Shown here one piece after another: positions 50,692-62,049 of a DNA stretch of 64,000 nucleotides. How positions within the stretch are numbered: position 1 is the stretch's first letter; each line of letters starts with the position of its first letter. Origin of the DNA: Prorocentrum cordatum (taxonomy: Eukaryota > Sar > Dinophyceae > Prorocentrales > Prorocentraceae); assembly GCA_963575745.1 (NCBI GenBank), contig CAUYUJ010015727.1, positions 133,320 through 197,319 on the forward strand. The letters are read 5' to 3'. The notes under the pieces are model-generated. The model saw only the letters and a list, made by a program, of their open reading frames with translations, did not search any database and was not told the origin of the DNA. A program made the position numbers and the translations under genes.

Positions 50692-52840
50692 CATCCGCGA
50701 GCTGGTGCGGATACCCTCGCTGTCTGGCAGCGGCGTGAGCTCGGGCTCCTACCGCCGCACGGCAGACTGGCTCCTGGCGCGCTGCGGGGAGCTGGGCCTC
50801 CGCGCCCGGGAGGTGTCGCCCGTGGAGGGGAAGCCCGTCGTCGTCGCCACGCTGGAGGGCTCCGAGCCCGGGCTGCCCTGCATAGTCCTCAACGGCCACT
50901 ACGACGTGGTGCCGGTCATGCTCGAGAAGTGGTGCTGCGACCCCTTCGCCGCACAGGTGTGTGCCAGGAGGAGGAGAAGGGGACCACCGAGGGAGGCGGG
51001 TGTCCTGGAGGTGGTTGGTGGCCGTGCTCTCGCGATCTCCGCGTCCCCCCCACCCCCCCGGGATCCGGGGCCCGTCCAGGGAGGAGTTGCGGGCAGAATT
51101 TGTATATCCATACCCTTTGCGTCTTGGGTTCTCTGGGAAGGGACGCCAAGAGGCCGAGTCGCAGTGGATGCGGAGCAAAAGTTAGCCTCTGGGAGCCAGA
51201 TGCTTATCCAGAGCCACTGCGCCTCTGGCTTCTGGGGAAGGGAACCCGAACCTCCAGGACGCAGTGGACCTGGATCCAGATCTTGCGCCCACAGGATTCG
51301 GGGTGCAGGGCTTGGGGGCCCCCGGGGATCCAGGGCCGGTCTCTGTCTCCCGTGCGAGCAGGTGCGGGACGGCTACGTCTTGGCGGCGGGCAGCCCAGAC
51401 GGGGACTATGCGGGCAGAGGTGGGCCGTGCATCTACGGGCGCGGCATCCAGGACTCGAGCAGGGGATCGACTGCAGAATCGGTGTACTCCAAAATTGATT
51501 ACCAGTGGAATCGAAGAAGCATGCCCACAATGCTCCGTAGATCGCCCGACCATTGTACGTAGTTTGCTCTTGGGTTTGACGAGGCAATGATCCTGGGAGG
51601 GCATCAATTCTGTAGGCAACTCCCTACTCGAAGGACATGAAGTGCGTCTGCGTGCAGTACCTCGAGGCTATCGCGAGGCTGCAGCGGAAGCACGGCGGCG
51701 AGTGGCGCCCGCGCCGCACGTGCCACCTGACCTTCGTCCCCGACGAGGAGATCGGCGGCAACGACGGCATGGCCGCCTTCTTGGAGACAGCAGAGTTCAA
51801 GGCCTTGCAGCCAATCTCGGCAGCGAGCGAGGGTGGAAGTGAGAAGCAGAATGCCTTCTCAGAAGTTTTATTGGCCTTCCCCGGCCTGCTGAGCAGTTTT
51901 ATTGGCCTTCCCCGAAGACAGAACAAAGCTCTTGGAAGGCGCGGGAGCTTCTGAGAAGTCCCGCTGCCTTCTGGGAAGGCTTTCTCCTCCTCACCCCCCA
52001 CCTTGCTCGCCGCCGACAGTCGCGATGGCTCTGGATGAAGGGCTCGCCAACCCCCGCAACGCGTACACCGTCTTCTATGGCGAGCGGACTCCGTGGTGGC
52101 TCATTGTGCGGGCGCAGGGGCCGACGGGGCACGGCAGTCGATTTATAAAGAACACGGCATTCGAGAAGATGCTGGGTGTCTTGAACAAGGCGCAGGAATT
52201 TCGCAGAGAACAGGAGGAGATGTTGGGTTGGGATCAGATGGGTTGCAAGCACTGTCAAGCCAAGAAGCTTGGAGACGTCACCACTTTGAACGTGACCATG
52301 CTGAAGGGTGGAGTCACCATGGATTCGGGCCAGACTTATTCGTTGAACGTGATCCCTACAGAGATGGAGGCTGGCTTCGACGTGCGGCTGTCACCCAACC
52401 TTGTCACGTCATCCTTCAAGGCTAAGCTCGATGAGTGGTGCAACGAGGAGGGCCTGACGTGGGAGTTCGCTCAGTGGACGAAACCGCTTCACGAACATTA
52501 CCTCACGCCTGTAGAGCGGAATGTGAACCCCTTCTGGGGCATCTTTGAGGACGCTGTCGGCGCGGACGGCGCCAAGGTGGAGCGCGAGATCTTCCCCGCG
52601 GGCACGGACTCACGGTTCCTGCGGGCGATGGGCGTCAAGGCCTTGGGCTTCAGCCCCATGCGCAGCACCCCGGTGCTGCTTCACGAGCACAACGAGGCTT
52701 TGAGCGTCGACATGTTCTTGGAGGGCATCGGTGTGTACTGCCGCGTCATCGAGGCCCTCCTTGATACGCCGCGTCAGGAGATCGAGCAGGAAGGCGGCGC
52801 AGGGCAGCCTCCGGCGAAGAGGGCGCGGCCAACCTCGTGA
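50692..52840 (+). CDS. ACY1: aminoacylase-1 (N-acyl-L-amino-acid amidohydrolase, M20 family), four visible exons, N-terminus missing
   Basis: Zinc enzyme that releases free amino acids from N-acylated ones, normally cytosolic. Exons: 50692-50956, 51362-51451, 51634-51838 and 52020-52840 (TGA). The first three introns are GT-AG (405 bp), GA-AG (182 bp) and GT-AG (181 bp); every joint keeps the frame. Motifs in order: IRELVRIPSLSGSG, GHYDVVP (metal His), YGRGIQDMK (bridging Asp), FVPDEEIGGNDG (catalytic and metal Glu), ALDEGLANP (metal Glu), GHGSRF (dimerisation-domain His), FPAGTDSRFLRAMGVKALGF and TPVLLHEHNE (metal His). All expected catalytic positions are present. An insertion of about 15 residues (GSPDGDYAGRGG) precedes the YGRG motif compared with animal enzymes. 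The tail ends PPAKRARPTS, which looks like a nuclear signal. An in-frame stop at 50678 shows that the start codon is in an upstream exon not found. Confidence 0.9.
50957..51361 (+). other. aminoacylase intron 1, open in frame
   Basis: GTGTGTGCC donor and GAGCAG acceptor; both junctions read CAGGTG. 405 bp, a multiple of three with no stop, so retention would not break translation, but the 135 residues match nothing in the family. An internal degenerate duplication (TGCGTCTTGGGTTCTCTGGG / TGCGCCTCTGGCTTCTGGGG) is at 51118 and 51219. Confidence 0.75.
51839..52019 (+). other. aminoacylase intron 3 with internal direct repeat
   Basis: GTGAGAAG donor and GACAG acceptor. The word TTTTATTGGCCTTCCCCG occurs twice, 30 bp apart (about 51866 and 51896). 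The donor was chosen because only it restores phase with the exon carrying ALDEGLANP. Confidence 0.7.
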
Positions 52841-53119
52841 GGACATCGTGCGGTCTTCTGCAGATCTGTCCGCGTTGCTTGCCCCTTTTCCGCGTAGTAC
52901 GTCATCTAGGTGCCGATGCAGTTGCGAGCCCGGGCAGAGCATCGCAGCATCGCCTGGCCTGCCGTCTGCTCGAGCTACGAGGACCAGTTGCGGCGGATGC
53001 AATCGAACAGGAATGCCGGTGTGCGCCAGTGTGACGTTGAACGCTTGTGTACCTAAGCAGTGCGTGATACATAGTTTTCACCTCGCCAAGAGAGAGAGAG
53101 AGAGCACGTCCAAGGACAC

Positions 53120-53700
53120 AGCGCGACATGACACAGCGCGGCACTGCACACGGCACACAGCACGGCACCGCCCGACCGAATCACGAGTTGCATTACCGCA
53201 CGTACGTTCACGTTTGGGCCGCCACAGGTTGCACCATAGGTTGCGCAATAAGTTACGCCATTGGCAGAGCCGTAGAATTCACCGTAGGTTGTGCCACAGG
53301 TCGCGCCGTAGGTTGGGCAATGGTTTGCGCCATAGGTTGCGCCGCTGCGCCAAAGGTTGCACATGGCATGCCCTAATTGCCCTGACACTGCTGGCCCTGC
53401 TCCGTCGAGCGTGCGCCCTGGGTTGCATGCGGCACGCCCTGCTGAATAATGGCTTGCTCTGTTCTGTCCAGGATGTGCCACGGGATTGCGCACTGCGCGG
53501 CCCCACGACTCGTGATTTGTCGCTCTGCCTTGGTCCCACCATGAGTCGCCCACGGAATGTGCCCTCTGGCATATTGGTTTGCCCCCGCCTTCTTTGTCTA
53601 GATGGTGCCACACACAGGTTGCACCATGGGTTGTACGGCGTTTCGTATGGCATGCCCTCCCGACCGGGTCTTGAAACAGTTCCAATAATCGTTGCATCAT
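53120..53700. repeat. degenerate TTGCGCCATAGG / GCACGGCAC satellite
   Basis: Irregular GGTTGCGCCATAGG, GCCATTGG, GCACACGGCAC words downstream of the aminoacylase. 52841-53119 shows no gene. Confidence 0.65.
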
Positions 53701-54375
53701 TCGCTGTAGAGGCAGACTGAACGCATACTTGTGCACCCCAATGCACATGCTCCCATGGTAGACTCTTGCTGGCTACCAGGGCCATCGAGCAGATGTGCCA
53801 ATGTTGCATATATCAAGCATGCAGCCAGCGCACAGAATGAACTTATTGCCGTGCCGCGTTTACACGCCAGCACATCCAGAAAGGATGACCAGGCAATTGT
53901 CGCGAGAACAAAACGGGGCCACATAGGCCGACAATAGTGCATTTCAAGACTTCCAGGGCTTCTTGGTGGGTTCTTGGAACTCTCTTGTTGAGTTTGCGTG
54001 ATATATATATATATACATAAAGCATGGGTTGTCTTGTTCGCCTCGCACCTATTGCTGTGTTGGTTCAGGTATTACCTGTACTGGCGTGAGGACTATTGCT
54101 TCTGGAGGAACACCTCATCGTCATGAATTATAGTCTCTATCGTGTTGATCTTGGGCGGGCTGGGTTCCTTGACCACGGCCCAGGAATACATACTTGCATC
54201 ATCGGCGAGAGATCTCGTGATAGTATGGAGTCCACCTTTCGCCCCGAAGCCCCGCTAATAGGGGCTTGGAGCTCATCTGCAAGGTTGACCTCCCATGACG
54301 CGAGGGTTGTGCATCAGTGGCCGCAGCCGCTGCCTGGTCTCATCATGTCCTGGTGGCGTTTTATCGGCTTACATT
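53701..54375. other. no gene seen
   Basis: Near-balanced composition, short frames, a TATATA run at 54001. Confidence 0.45.
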
Positions 54376-54520
54376 TAAGTCGGGCGTGCCCCTCTGCAGG
54401 AGGAATATTCACACATAGGTAGAGAATAGTATTGGGATTACTTTTGTATTATTGTTGCTTATGTGTTTGTTTTATATTTCTCCCAAAATCCCCCGCCTGT
54501 AGGGGGGACGTGCCCGACCT
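54376..54520. mobile_element. MITE family M7, copy 1
   Basis: The left end TCGGGCGTGCCCCTCTGCAG mirrors CTGTAGGGGGGACGTGCCCGA. AT-rich centre. A relative is at 58856-59017. Confidence 0.75.
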
Positions 54521-55439
54521 GAGCTTACATAGCAGGCGCCCGTCTTACGCCCACGCGGGCTCAGGATGGAGGCGTGCCAGCACGGCGTGCCCCTCGGCAG
54601 CGTGGATGCCACGTGGCAGGCAGCGCAGAATAGTTGCCTTGCCTGTGGCTCGCGCCCAGGCGGGTGCACCGAAATTGCACAGACCGAATGAGAGATGCAC
54701 ACCAAATCGCTGAGTATACACGCTGGTCGTCGAAAGTAGGTATCTCTGGATTCCCAGATCCCAACCTACTTCAAGCGCCTTTCTACTTCAAGAGTCGGTA
54801 TGTGTTGCTGTTCGTTGCGGTTCTCTGGGAGGGCTTGAACCCAATCTATTTGATCCGCCTTCCTACTTCATGTTTTTACCGACTTCTCCCGACCGACGTG
54901 CAATGCACAGGGTTCCCCTCCTGCTCGAGCGGCTCGTTGCGCTCGGCAGCCCGGTCGCGTCAGGCATCCACTGCCGCCGAGGCCAGTTCGCCTCGCACGC
55001 GCTGCGCACATTGCGCTTCTGTGCTTGGCCGTGCCTGCACAGACTGATGTCTCGGGGCGTTGTGTCCCAGAGACGGGTTGGCCAGTTCTTGTGCCACGGC
55101 AGCCCCGATGTCGAGATGTTTGCTTGCCCCATGTCCCTCTCCTCGTCTCCTTCCTCCTCTTGCCCTCCGTAGTAGAACTCCAGACTGCTCCCCTCCGAGA
55201 AAGTGAAAAACAAGAAAGGCAAACAAAAAGCTAGCCAGAGCCTCCACCCTTATCAACCTCCTCTCCCCCCCACTCCCGACGGCGACAGCGACGACGACCC
55301 AGGGTGCTTCGTGGCCTGGACCTGCTTCGCGAAGCAGACACCCAACATCACGAAGTCGGAGCTGAATTTTGGCTGGGGCCCGGGGTGGACGGAGGAAGGC
55401 GGAAGCAGGAGAAGGCGCTGGGGAATGATGAAGAAGGAG
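54521..55439. other. no gene called
   Basis: Several frames of 70-160 codons on both strands. None is recognisable or supported by splice structure. Confidence 0.4.
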
Positions 55440-55800
55440 AAGGGGAGACAATGCGGCTTGCGGAGGGCAATTTGGGACCCCAGTTGACTCTTGCGCAATT
55501 GCTGCTGATGTACGTCGCTTCGGCTGTTGACTTCAATCAGACACTACGGCAAGTGATCAACGTTGGAGGGCATTTGCCTTTCTACACTCATGGCTTCGTT
55601 TGCTGCAAAAGCCACTGCGCTTGATGAGACATCTTGACATATTCAGGGTTTCCTATGTCATGTTTCATATCCGCAGACGCAGTATGACAAAGTGTTGCCA
55701 GACTTTGCATCGGTGTTTACTGTGCGTGGCCAGACCACTGCTATAAGCTGTGGAAATGATGGCCCAGCGCTGCGAGCTCTGGGGTGCGAAAGAAGAAATA
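55440..55800 (+). CDS. two possible exons of an unknown gene
   Basis: 55445-55624 reads MRLAEGNLGPQLTLAQLLLM then a hydrophobic stretch to a stop. After a CCGCAG acceptor at 55678, 55679-55790 reads TQYDKVLPDFASVFTVRGQT and TAISCGNDGPALRAL. Both are protein-like and co-oriented, but the donor joining them is not clear and no family is recognised. Confidence 0.28.
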
Positions 55801-56159
55801 AGTGGAGGGTGATGGGGTCGGGCGGGAGGCTCAGGATGGAGGTGGATGACAATGAGAAAGGAGGCCAAGATGGAGGTCAGGATGTTGAGCAAGGAGAAGA
55901 TACACTGATCAAGGGTCTCAGGAGCAAGGGATGGAGGCAGAGTAGCATTATGAAGACGAGAATGATGAATGGGGATAATGAGGATGATGAGGACCCGAGC
56001 AAACACAGGATGCATGAAGGGATGCAACAACACACCCTCCCGTCCCAAGCCCCCCCCCAAGAAGTCCAACAAGCCCTCCGTCACATTCCCCAAGCAGTTC
56101 TTGCACGTAGAGGTTCTTATGATACTAAGGAACTGGACCTGCCCGTCGGTATGGCGGCT

Positions 56160-56320
56160 ATGTGGTCGCCGTCGCCCCCGTCGCCGCCTCGTCGCCGCCC
56201 GTCGTCTGGACCCGCCCGCCGTTCTGGCGGCTATGTGCCCGCCCTCGCGCCCCGTCGCTCTGGGCCTGCCCGTCAGTCTGTCGGCTATATGGTCGCCGTC
56301 ACGCCCCGTCGCCGCCGTCT
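56160..56320. repeat. CGTCGCCGCC / GGCGGCTATGTG words
   Basis: Short tandem-like units (GTCTGGACCCGCCCG, TCTGGGCCTGCCCG) with GGCTATGTGG. Related words recur at 58245-58375 (CGTGGCCGCC, GGTCCGGCC). Confidence 0.6.
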
Positions 56321-56329
56321 GGGCCTGCG

Positions 56330-56560
56330 GTTCTTTGCATTGGTTTGCGTTACTTTGCTTTGCACCACATTGATTTGATTTGCGTCCACAGCGTTGCTTT
56401 GCAATGCGTTTACAGTGACGTGCATTATTTTCCATTCTTTACATTGATTTGCGTTGCATTGTGTTGCGTCACTTGGCAGTGTGTTGGACTGGTGCTTGCT
56501 GCTTGTCATTGTTTTGCATGGCTGGGCATTGATTTACATAGCATAGCACAGAAGGGAGGG
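56330..56560. repeat. degenerate TTGCATTG / TTTGCGTT satellite
   Basis: Words of the form TTTGCATTG, TTGCGTTGCATTG every 8-12 nt without fixed period. Confidence 0.75.
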
Positions 56561-58240
56561 GAGATGGAGGAGGAGGAGGGGAGTGATGAGGGTTGCGGGT
56601 TTCTCTTTGTGGCCTTACATACCGCAGTGCTTGTGTACACCACAGCATGTCAAAAATGGCTTGTACTTAGGGGTGCTGATCTTTTTCCCCAAACCTTGTT
56701 TGCGTTTAGGGGTCCCTACCTCTCTTCTAAGGAACTGAGCAAACTAATGGGGAGTAGCGCTGCGTGCTACAGATGTATTGCGGTCTCCATTGTTCTGCCA
56801 CCGTCCACTGGTTGTACACGACAGACCCTGCCGTGCAACGTGTAAAAATTGCAGTAATGACACGCGCGCCGCGTGTCGCACGACCCATCTAGATCTAGAC
56901 TTCGTGCTCCTCCGCTTCATTGAGGGATCGGCGAACAGACGAAGGGAAACACACATAGTTCCCGATCAGCCCGCGACCGGATCGCTGCGCTCGCCGTTCT
57001 GGGGCACGCTGGTCAGTATTTGGGAGCAGTTGGGCGGTCTCCAGGGGGGACCTTGGCGTCAAGCAGGTGTCAAGGGCCATTGGGTCGGCTGTGGGCATTC
57101 ATCGGCAAACACTTGATGATCGTGGTGATGCAATGATGCTGGTGATGATGATGGGCAACATGACGATGGCAATGATGACCCAACATCTACGAATATTGCA
57201 ACACTAACGTATTAGAACATGTTTACCCGTCTAGCGCACGGCGGGGCGCAAAAATCTTAGCCGCGTGTTTTCTCGCTTGGCATCGAGCTTAAGATTCGGG
57301 GCTTCGCGTGTGCGTCGGGGGAGTTGTGGGAGGGCCCAGGGAGTGTCAGGCGTCTCATTCTAATCTCGCCCGCGACATCAACACAAACAACATCAATAAG
57401 AACAACAAGTCTTTTGCATTGCAAACTTGTTTTCACTTGTGTTTGCTTTCTTGCACTGTGCATCTTTGTTCGAGCTAGAGCTGTTCGGGTCATTAGCGCC
57501 ACCTTGAGCTTAGGATTATGGGCTTCGCGTGTTTGGGGGCTTCAGGGGGACGCGGTGTCAGAAACCATCGACGACCATGCTCAGAAAGACGCTCCACCTA
57601 CTCACACGTTTGGTTATGGTGATAATCCGGTAGCTTTTCGACGCGGGCATCACAGACCGAGGATTTTTCATCCTTTGAGTTACGGGGCTCGGAGAGTGTC
57701 TGTTCTCACCACCGTCCCTCTTTCCGAACATCAGCCACGTGCCCTTCTACCCCCGAAAGGCATAACGCACTACTGTTCTGTGAGCAGGCCTTTCGGCGCG
57801 CATCAACACCGTGCTGGCTCAGCCTATCTTTGACCATATCCCTCATCATTTGGCGGCATCGCTGCCGCTTTGATTTCAATTGAACTGTCCCAGCCCTTTC
57901 TTCACAGAACAAGATCACGTTGGCTGATTACTGTTTTGTTGCAGGCCGTACGGCCACAATGCAGTATGGCTGTTGTTAGTTAACTGTTGTTGTGCCGCTG
58001 AACGTTCTGCCGCAGCGCAATGATTACTTGGTTTTCGAGTATGTTTGTTGGACGATGCCGCTCGGTCGCAACACAGGGCTGCTTCGGTATAGCATCTCTT
58101 TGTCGCCAAACGGTATGGTCACAAAGCGCTGATGGCTTGGCCCAGCAGCTCGTTGGGACAACGCCGCATGTCTGCACTGCCATTCCTCGAACAGTGCTTG
58201 CACGGGGGGGGGTTCTTATTTGAGCTCCATGGACACCGAG
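56561..58240. other. no gene seen
   Basis: Mixed composition. ATGATG-type words at 57110-57180. TTAGCGCCACCTTGAGCTTA / TAGCCGCGTG...GAGCTTAAGATT words at 57285 and 57505 suggest an old duplication. Confidence 0.4.
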
Positions 58241-58384
58241 CTCGCGGCCGCCCGTTGCCACCTTCCGTCGCCGCCGAGCAGAGGCCCCGGGTGTCGGTCC
58301 GGCCATCTCGTGGCCGCCCGATCGTGTCGGTTTGGCCGGCTCGTGGCCGCCTGGCGCCGCCGTCCGTCGCCGCCGCAATCCCCT

Positions 58385-58785
58385 GCATGGTCCTGCACTC
58401 GTCTTGCGTTGCACTGCTGTCCGCTGCCTTTCGCTCTACCTTGCACTGTCTCGCACTGCAGCGCATTGCGATGCACGGTGTTGCGTTGCCATGCCTGTTT
58501 TTTGACAGGGTTCTGCATTGACGTTGTGTTTCCTTGCGTTGCGCTGCATTGTGCATTGTTTTGGCATGCGTTGCGTTGCGCGGCGTTGCTTGGCGTTGTT
58601 TTGCATTCCTCTGCGTTGCGTTGCATTGCTGTGCTTTGGCTTGAATTCCAGTGTTTCGCGTTGCTTCGCATTGCGTTGCATTGCAGCGCAATGCGTTGCA
58701 CTGCTATGCGATGGTTCGCATTGCTTCGCACTGCCTCGCACTGCGTTGCACCACACACATTGCACCACACGGATTGCACGGCCTA
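58385..58785. repeat. degenerate GCATTGC / GCGTTGC satellite
   Basis: Dense TTGCATTGC, GCGTTGCGTTGC and TTCGCATTGC words at 5-10-nt spacing. Open frames run in both directions. Confidence 0.85.
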
Positions 58786-58855
58786 AACGGCATCACTCCA
58801 CCTGCACGGCCGCGCGGCGCAGGCCGTGGTGGCACGGCGCCTCGGCACTGGGTCT

Positions 58856-59017
58856 GGGTCGGGCATGTCCCTCTGCAGGAGGGACGTGCAAAAAGAGTAA
58901 CGAAATAGCCTCGGGACGATTTGTATGATGATTTGTGAACCAGTTTCGAAGAGTTGCTTGCCTATTTCCCATGCGTCTGCAAAGCCCGCCCGCATGCCGG
59001 AGGACATGCCCGACCCA
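58856..59017. mobile_element. MITE family M7, copy 2
   Basis: GGGTCGGGCATGTCC at the left is mirrored exactly by GGACATGCCCGACCC at the right. AT-richer centre. It ends 36 bp before the V-ATPase exon, so it lies in that gene's upstream intron. Confidence 0.85.
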
Positions 59018-59052
59018 ACTCTGGGCCGCGCCCGCCCCCGAGTCGCGCCGAG

Positions 59053-59136
59053 GAGAGCCAGCGGCTGGGCGTCGTGGTCGTCACCATGTCGACCTTCTGC
59101 ATGTGGCTCATGTGGGCCTGCGTGTACATGCACCAG
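59053..59136 (+). CDS. V-type ATPase subunit e, one exon
   Basis: After GCCGAG (acceptor) 28 codons read ESQRLGVVVVTMSTFCMWLM then WACVYMHQ, in phase 0, and end CAG followed by GCACGG (GC donor). The pattern T-x4-C-x-W-x-M-W-A-x-V-Y-x-x-Q is the second membrane helix of V-ATPase subunit e (plant VMA9 has the same spacing), a small two-helix protein of the Vo sector that pumps protons into acidic organelles. In relatives the next residues are MNPL; that exon and the first helix were not found nearby. Both flanks carry mobile elements (M7 upstream, M4 downstream). Confidence 0.68.
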
Positions 59137-59344
59137 GCACGGGCCCGGGAGGAAAGACCACCCGGACCCGACCATCGGCGTTTGCTCAGCGGCCTCGGGC
59201 GTTTGCTGGGCAGCCCTGCCCTGTTCGATGCCTTCTTTGGGTGCGTTTGCCGAACGGCGTCGCGTGCCGGGGTGATGATTATCAGGGTGGATGTTTAGAT
59301 GTTCTGCTCTCTACACGGGGGCCGAAGGACAAACAGATCGGCAG

Positions 59345-59505
59345 AAGCATGATGCCGCGGAGGTCCTCGCGGAGTTTCTGGATCGGCGCCGGGCCCCCTG
59401 GGCGGCGCCCCGGGCGCTGCCCATGGCGCGCTCCGCGTGCCAGGCAGAGGGATCCAGCGCCGATCCCAGACATCCGCGCGGACCTCCGAGAAGTGATGTT
59501 TATGC
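59345..59505. mobile_element. foldback element, family M4 copy
   Basis: CCGCGGAGGTCC, GGATCGGCGCCGGGCCCC on the left; CCAGCGCCGATCCCAGAC, ATCCGCGCGGACCTCC on the right, with GGCGGCGCCCCGGGC at the centre and TTTATGCATTG after it. About 10 per cent arm divergence. Confidence 0.8.
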
Positions 59506-59559
59506 ATTGTTTTGCTGCGGTAGCACGGGTTCACAGGCCGCCTCGAGTCGCGCCAAGAC

Positions 59560-59725
59560 GTGCGACTAGGTGTTTGGTATTTGTCTGCTCCATGGGGCCC
59601 TCGCGGGGCCCCGGGCCTTCCCAAAAACGGCCCCGGATCAAAACCCGTCAGAAAGGATCCAGACTTTCGGGGGGTGCACGTTGAAAAGCAAGCTCTCGTC
59701 GTCGGAGGTTTGGGGAGGCATCGGG
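59560..59725 (+). mobile_element. MITE family M2, strongly diverged copy
   Basis: Keeps GGGGCCCTCGCGGGGCCCC, AAAAACGGCCCCGGATCAAA, CCAGACTTTCGGGGGGT and GTCGTCGGAGGTTTGGGG in family order. Confidence 0.5.
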
Positions 59726-60295
59726 ATGGTGAGCCGAGAGGGGGTATCGGTCGAGTTGGGTAGTTTGGTCTATGGCCCCTCGGTCCGAAACAGCCCTTGC
59801 AGGGGTGGAAAGACACGAAGAGGCGGGGAGATTTGAGAGACTGGGCGTCTCGATGTCTGTTCCGTGGCTCAGGGGGTCCTTGGAGTTGCGCACGGCAGCT
59901 CATCACGACTGTGGTGCCAGCTTGGGGCGGGTCGCGGGCGTGTCGTTCGAGGATCGCGGCGGGCCCTGCGCGGGCCGCAGAGTCGAAACGGCAGGTCGCG
60001 AGCGGGCAGGTGGCGGGGGCGGCTCAGTATCGATATTCTCGGGCCAGCGGGACAGGATATAATTCATCGTTTGGGGCGGCTCGGACGGACCACGCAAGAA
60101 GGTGTTCTCAGTCCGGATGTTTTCTCCAGTCTCCACGCTCGTACATGTTCGAGCTGGAAGATTGGTCCCAGGGAAGAGGTCGAGAGTTCCAGGGTTTGGT
60201 GACTCGAGAAATGTGCGTGATGCCCCGTGCACGGGAGTGCGCACAGCCGAGGGCAGCAATGTGCGACGACAGCCCCGCTTCCTCGTGATCGGTTT

Positions 60296-60508
60296 CCGAT
60301 CGATTGCTTTACCGACCGGCGCAGGCCCTCGCACCCCCCCTCCCCCCCATTGAGTAGATCTTGGCTGTGTTTGGCGCCTGCTTCAAGCAGATGGAGTCCC
60401 CCCCCACAGGGCGCACTGTTGCAAACCGTCGCATGAAGCAGAGGTCCAGAGCTAGACCCCCCCCCCTCCCCGTCCCCCCTTCCGCCAAATGCCGAAGCGC
60501 CGAATCAG
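60296..60508. mobile_element. MITE family M6, copy 2
   Basis: Ordered match to 37858-38066 (GGCGCAGGCCCTCGCACCCC, GAGTAGATCTTGGCTGTGTT, GCAGAGGTCCAGAGCTAGAC, CCGAAGCGCCGAAT). A third remnant (CCCAATGTCGAAACGCCGAA) is at 60683-60712. Confidence 0.7.
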
Positions 60509-60881
60509 AAAACGTCCGCTAGGAGGGACACGTCGCCAGCCGTGGCCGCAGGGGCGGGCTCACCGGGGGTCCCCCCGATCGCGGAGCGCGATGCGATAAT
60601 GGTTGCTCGGGCGCTTGGATTGGGCCACCCTGCGCCCCATTAGCGGATTGAAGGCTACTCGTGCCTTGGCCCACCCCTTCCGCCCAATGTCGAAACGCCG
60701 AATAAGAAAGCGCTTCCTCGTGCTCATCCTCTTTTGCCGCGGCTCCCTCCACCTCCCCCCTCCGTCGAGCACAATCTTCGCTGCATCACGCACGCGGGGA
60801 CAGCGCGCGACAGTCTGACACCTTCGTTTCCGGTGGCAAGTCATGGGAGCCTAATCTACCCTCAGAATTCCGTCTTCCGTG

Positions 60882-60990
60882 TCGATTAGCGTCGAGTTGC
60901 GTCTGGGAGTCGATGAGGTAGCGTGAACTAGCGTCGGTTAGCGTCGATTCAGCGTCGATTAGCGTGGATTTAGCGTCGACTAGTGCCGAC
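60882..60990. repeat. (TTAGCGTCGA)n tandem repeat
   Basis: About nine units of a 10-12-mer near TTAGCGTCGATT with small variations. Confidence 0.88.
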
Positions 60991-61504
60991 TCCGATTCGC
61001 AAGGGTCGACAAGATGGTATGGGAGGACCCCATGAGTTGCCACCGAACCTTCTTTCAGACAGGGGCATGAGCGCGTCTGTTCGTTGCGTCTTTGTTCGAT
61101 CCAGAGCTGCGACCTCCTGGCTTTGAACAAACGCCCATGTCCACCTCGGCCGCTGATAGGAGAGAAGGGGTGCTCTGGGTTCGAACTTTCTGACCCGTCT
61201 CGAGGTGTTTCTCTGCCTGTGAAGCCGAATCATGAGGAGGGGGGAAGAACAGGAGAGGCAGGGACAACGAGGGGAAGGGGGCGACTCAGTCTCAGCCATG
61301 GGCTGTGCGGGCGAAGAATGAGAGTGGAGTGGGCTTGGCACATCGCGGCTACGATCGAAGAGGGGGGCAAGGAGGAGTGGAGATGGCCCTCCTCCCCCTC
61401 CCCGCGCCGCGACCCTTCCCCCTCCCTCCTTCCCATCCCACCTCCCCAGACATCCAGCGTCTCGATGTTTCGAGACATGGGCCCCGACCTCTCGACCACT
61501 TCCC
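60991..61504. other. no gene seen
   Basis: Short frames on both strands only; purine-rich near 61230-61400. Confidence 0.4.
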
Positions 61505-61625
61505 CTTGACCTGTTTTTCATCCCGAGTTGTTTTTAAATGCTCCTGGGACCCGTCGAGGGCCCCTGGGACCGCAAACGGCCAAGCATTTCCCGTCGTGAT
61601 GTTGTTGAATCGTTTCACGTCGCAC
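61505..61625 (-). mobile_element. MITE family M2, partial reverse copy
   Basis: CTGTTTTTCATCCCGAGTTG, CCTGGGACCCGTCGAGGGCC and TTTCCCGTCGTGATG match the family in reverse orientation; the outer ends are lost. Confidence 0.6.
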
Positions 61626-62049
61626 GCGCATGGGCTGGCCTGGGGCGGGCGGTAACCAACCGTTGCGCGTATTTTCCTTTTCAGCCATCCAGCTGGGACG
61701 GGGGCAGGGGGCTCCTCACCGCGCGGTCCGTCACCATACGGCTGGGGCCCCGGAGATGGACTTGCCCCGGCGGATCCTGAGATCCGACGTCTCGAAGCAA
61801 GCTGCGCCCTCGCGAAAACCGCGACTGGAGCCCTCGACCCTACCCTTTTTGCGCCATGCTGCGAGCCATAATGGATCTGTAAGGGCCCCGGGGCCTGAAG
61901 CAGGGCGAAGTCGCCCGCGACGACAAAAAGCGCGGCGCCGGGAATCTCGGGGAAACCTTTCGCCCCGAAGATAGAAATGGGTGCGCCTCCCCCGCCGTGC
62001 CAGAAAATTAGTGGAGCGCCCGGAGGGGGACAGACGCCGCCGCCCCACC

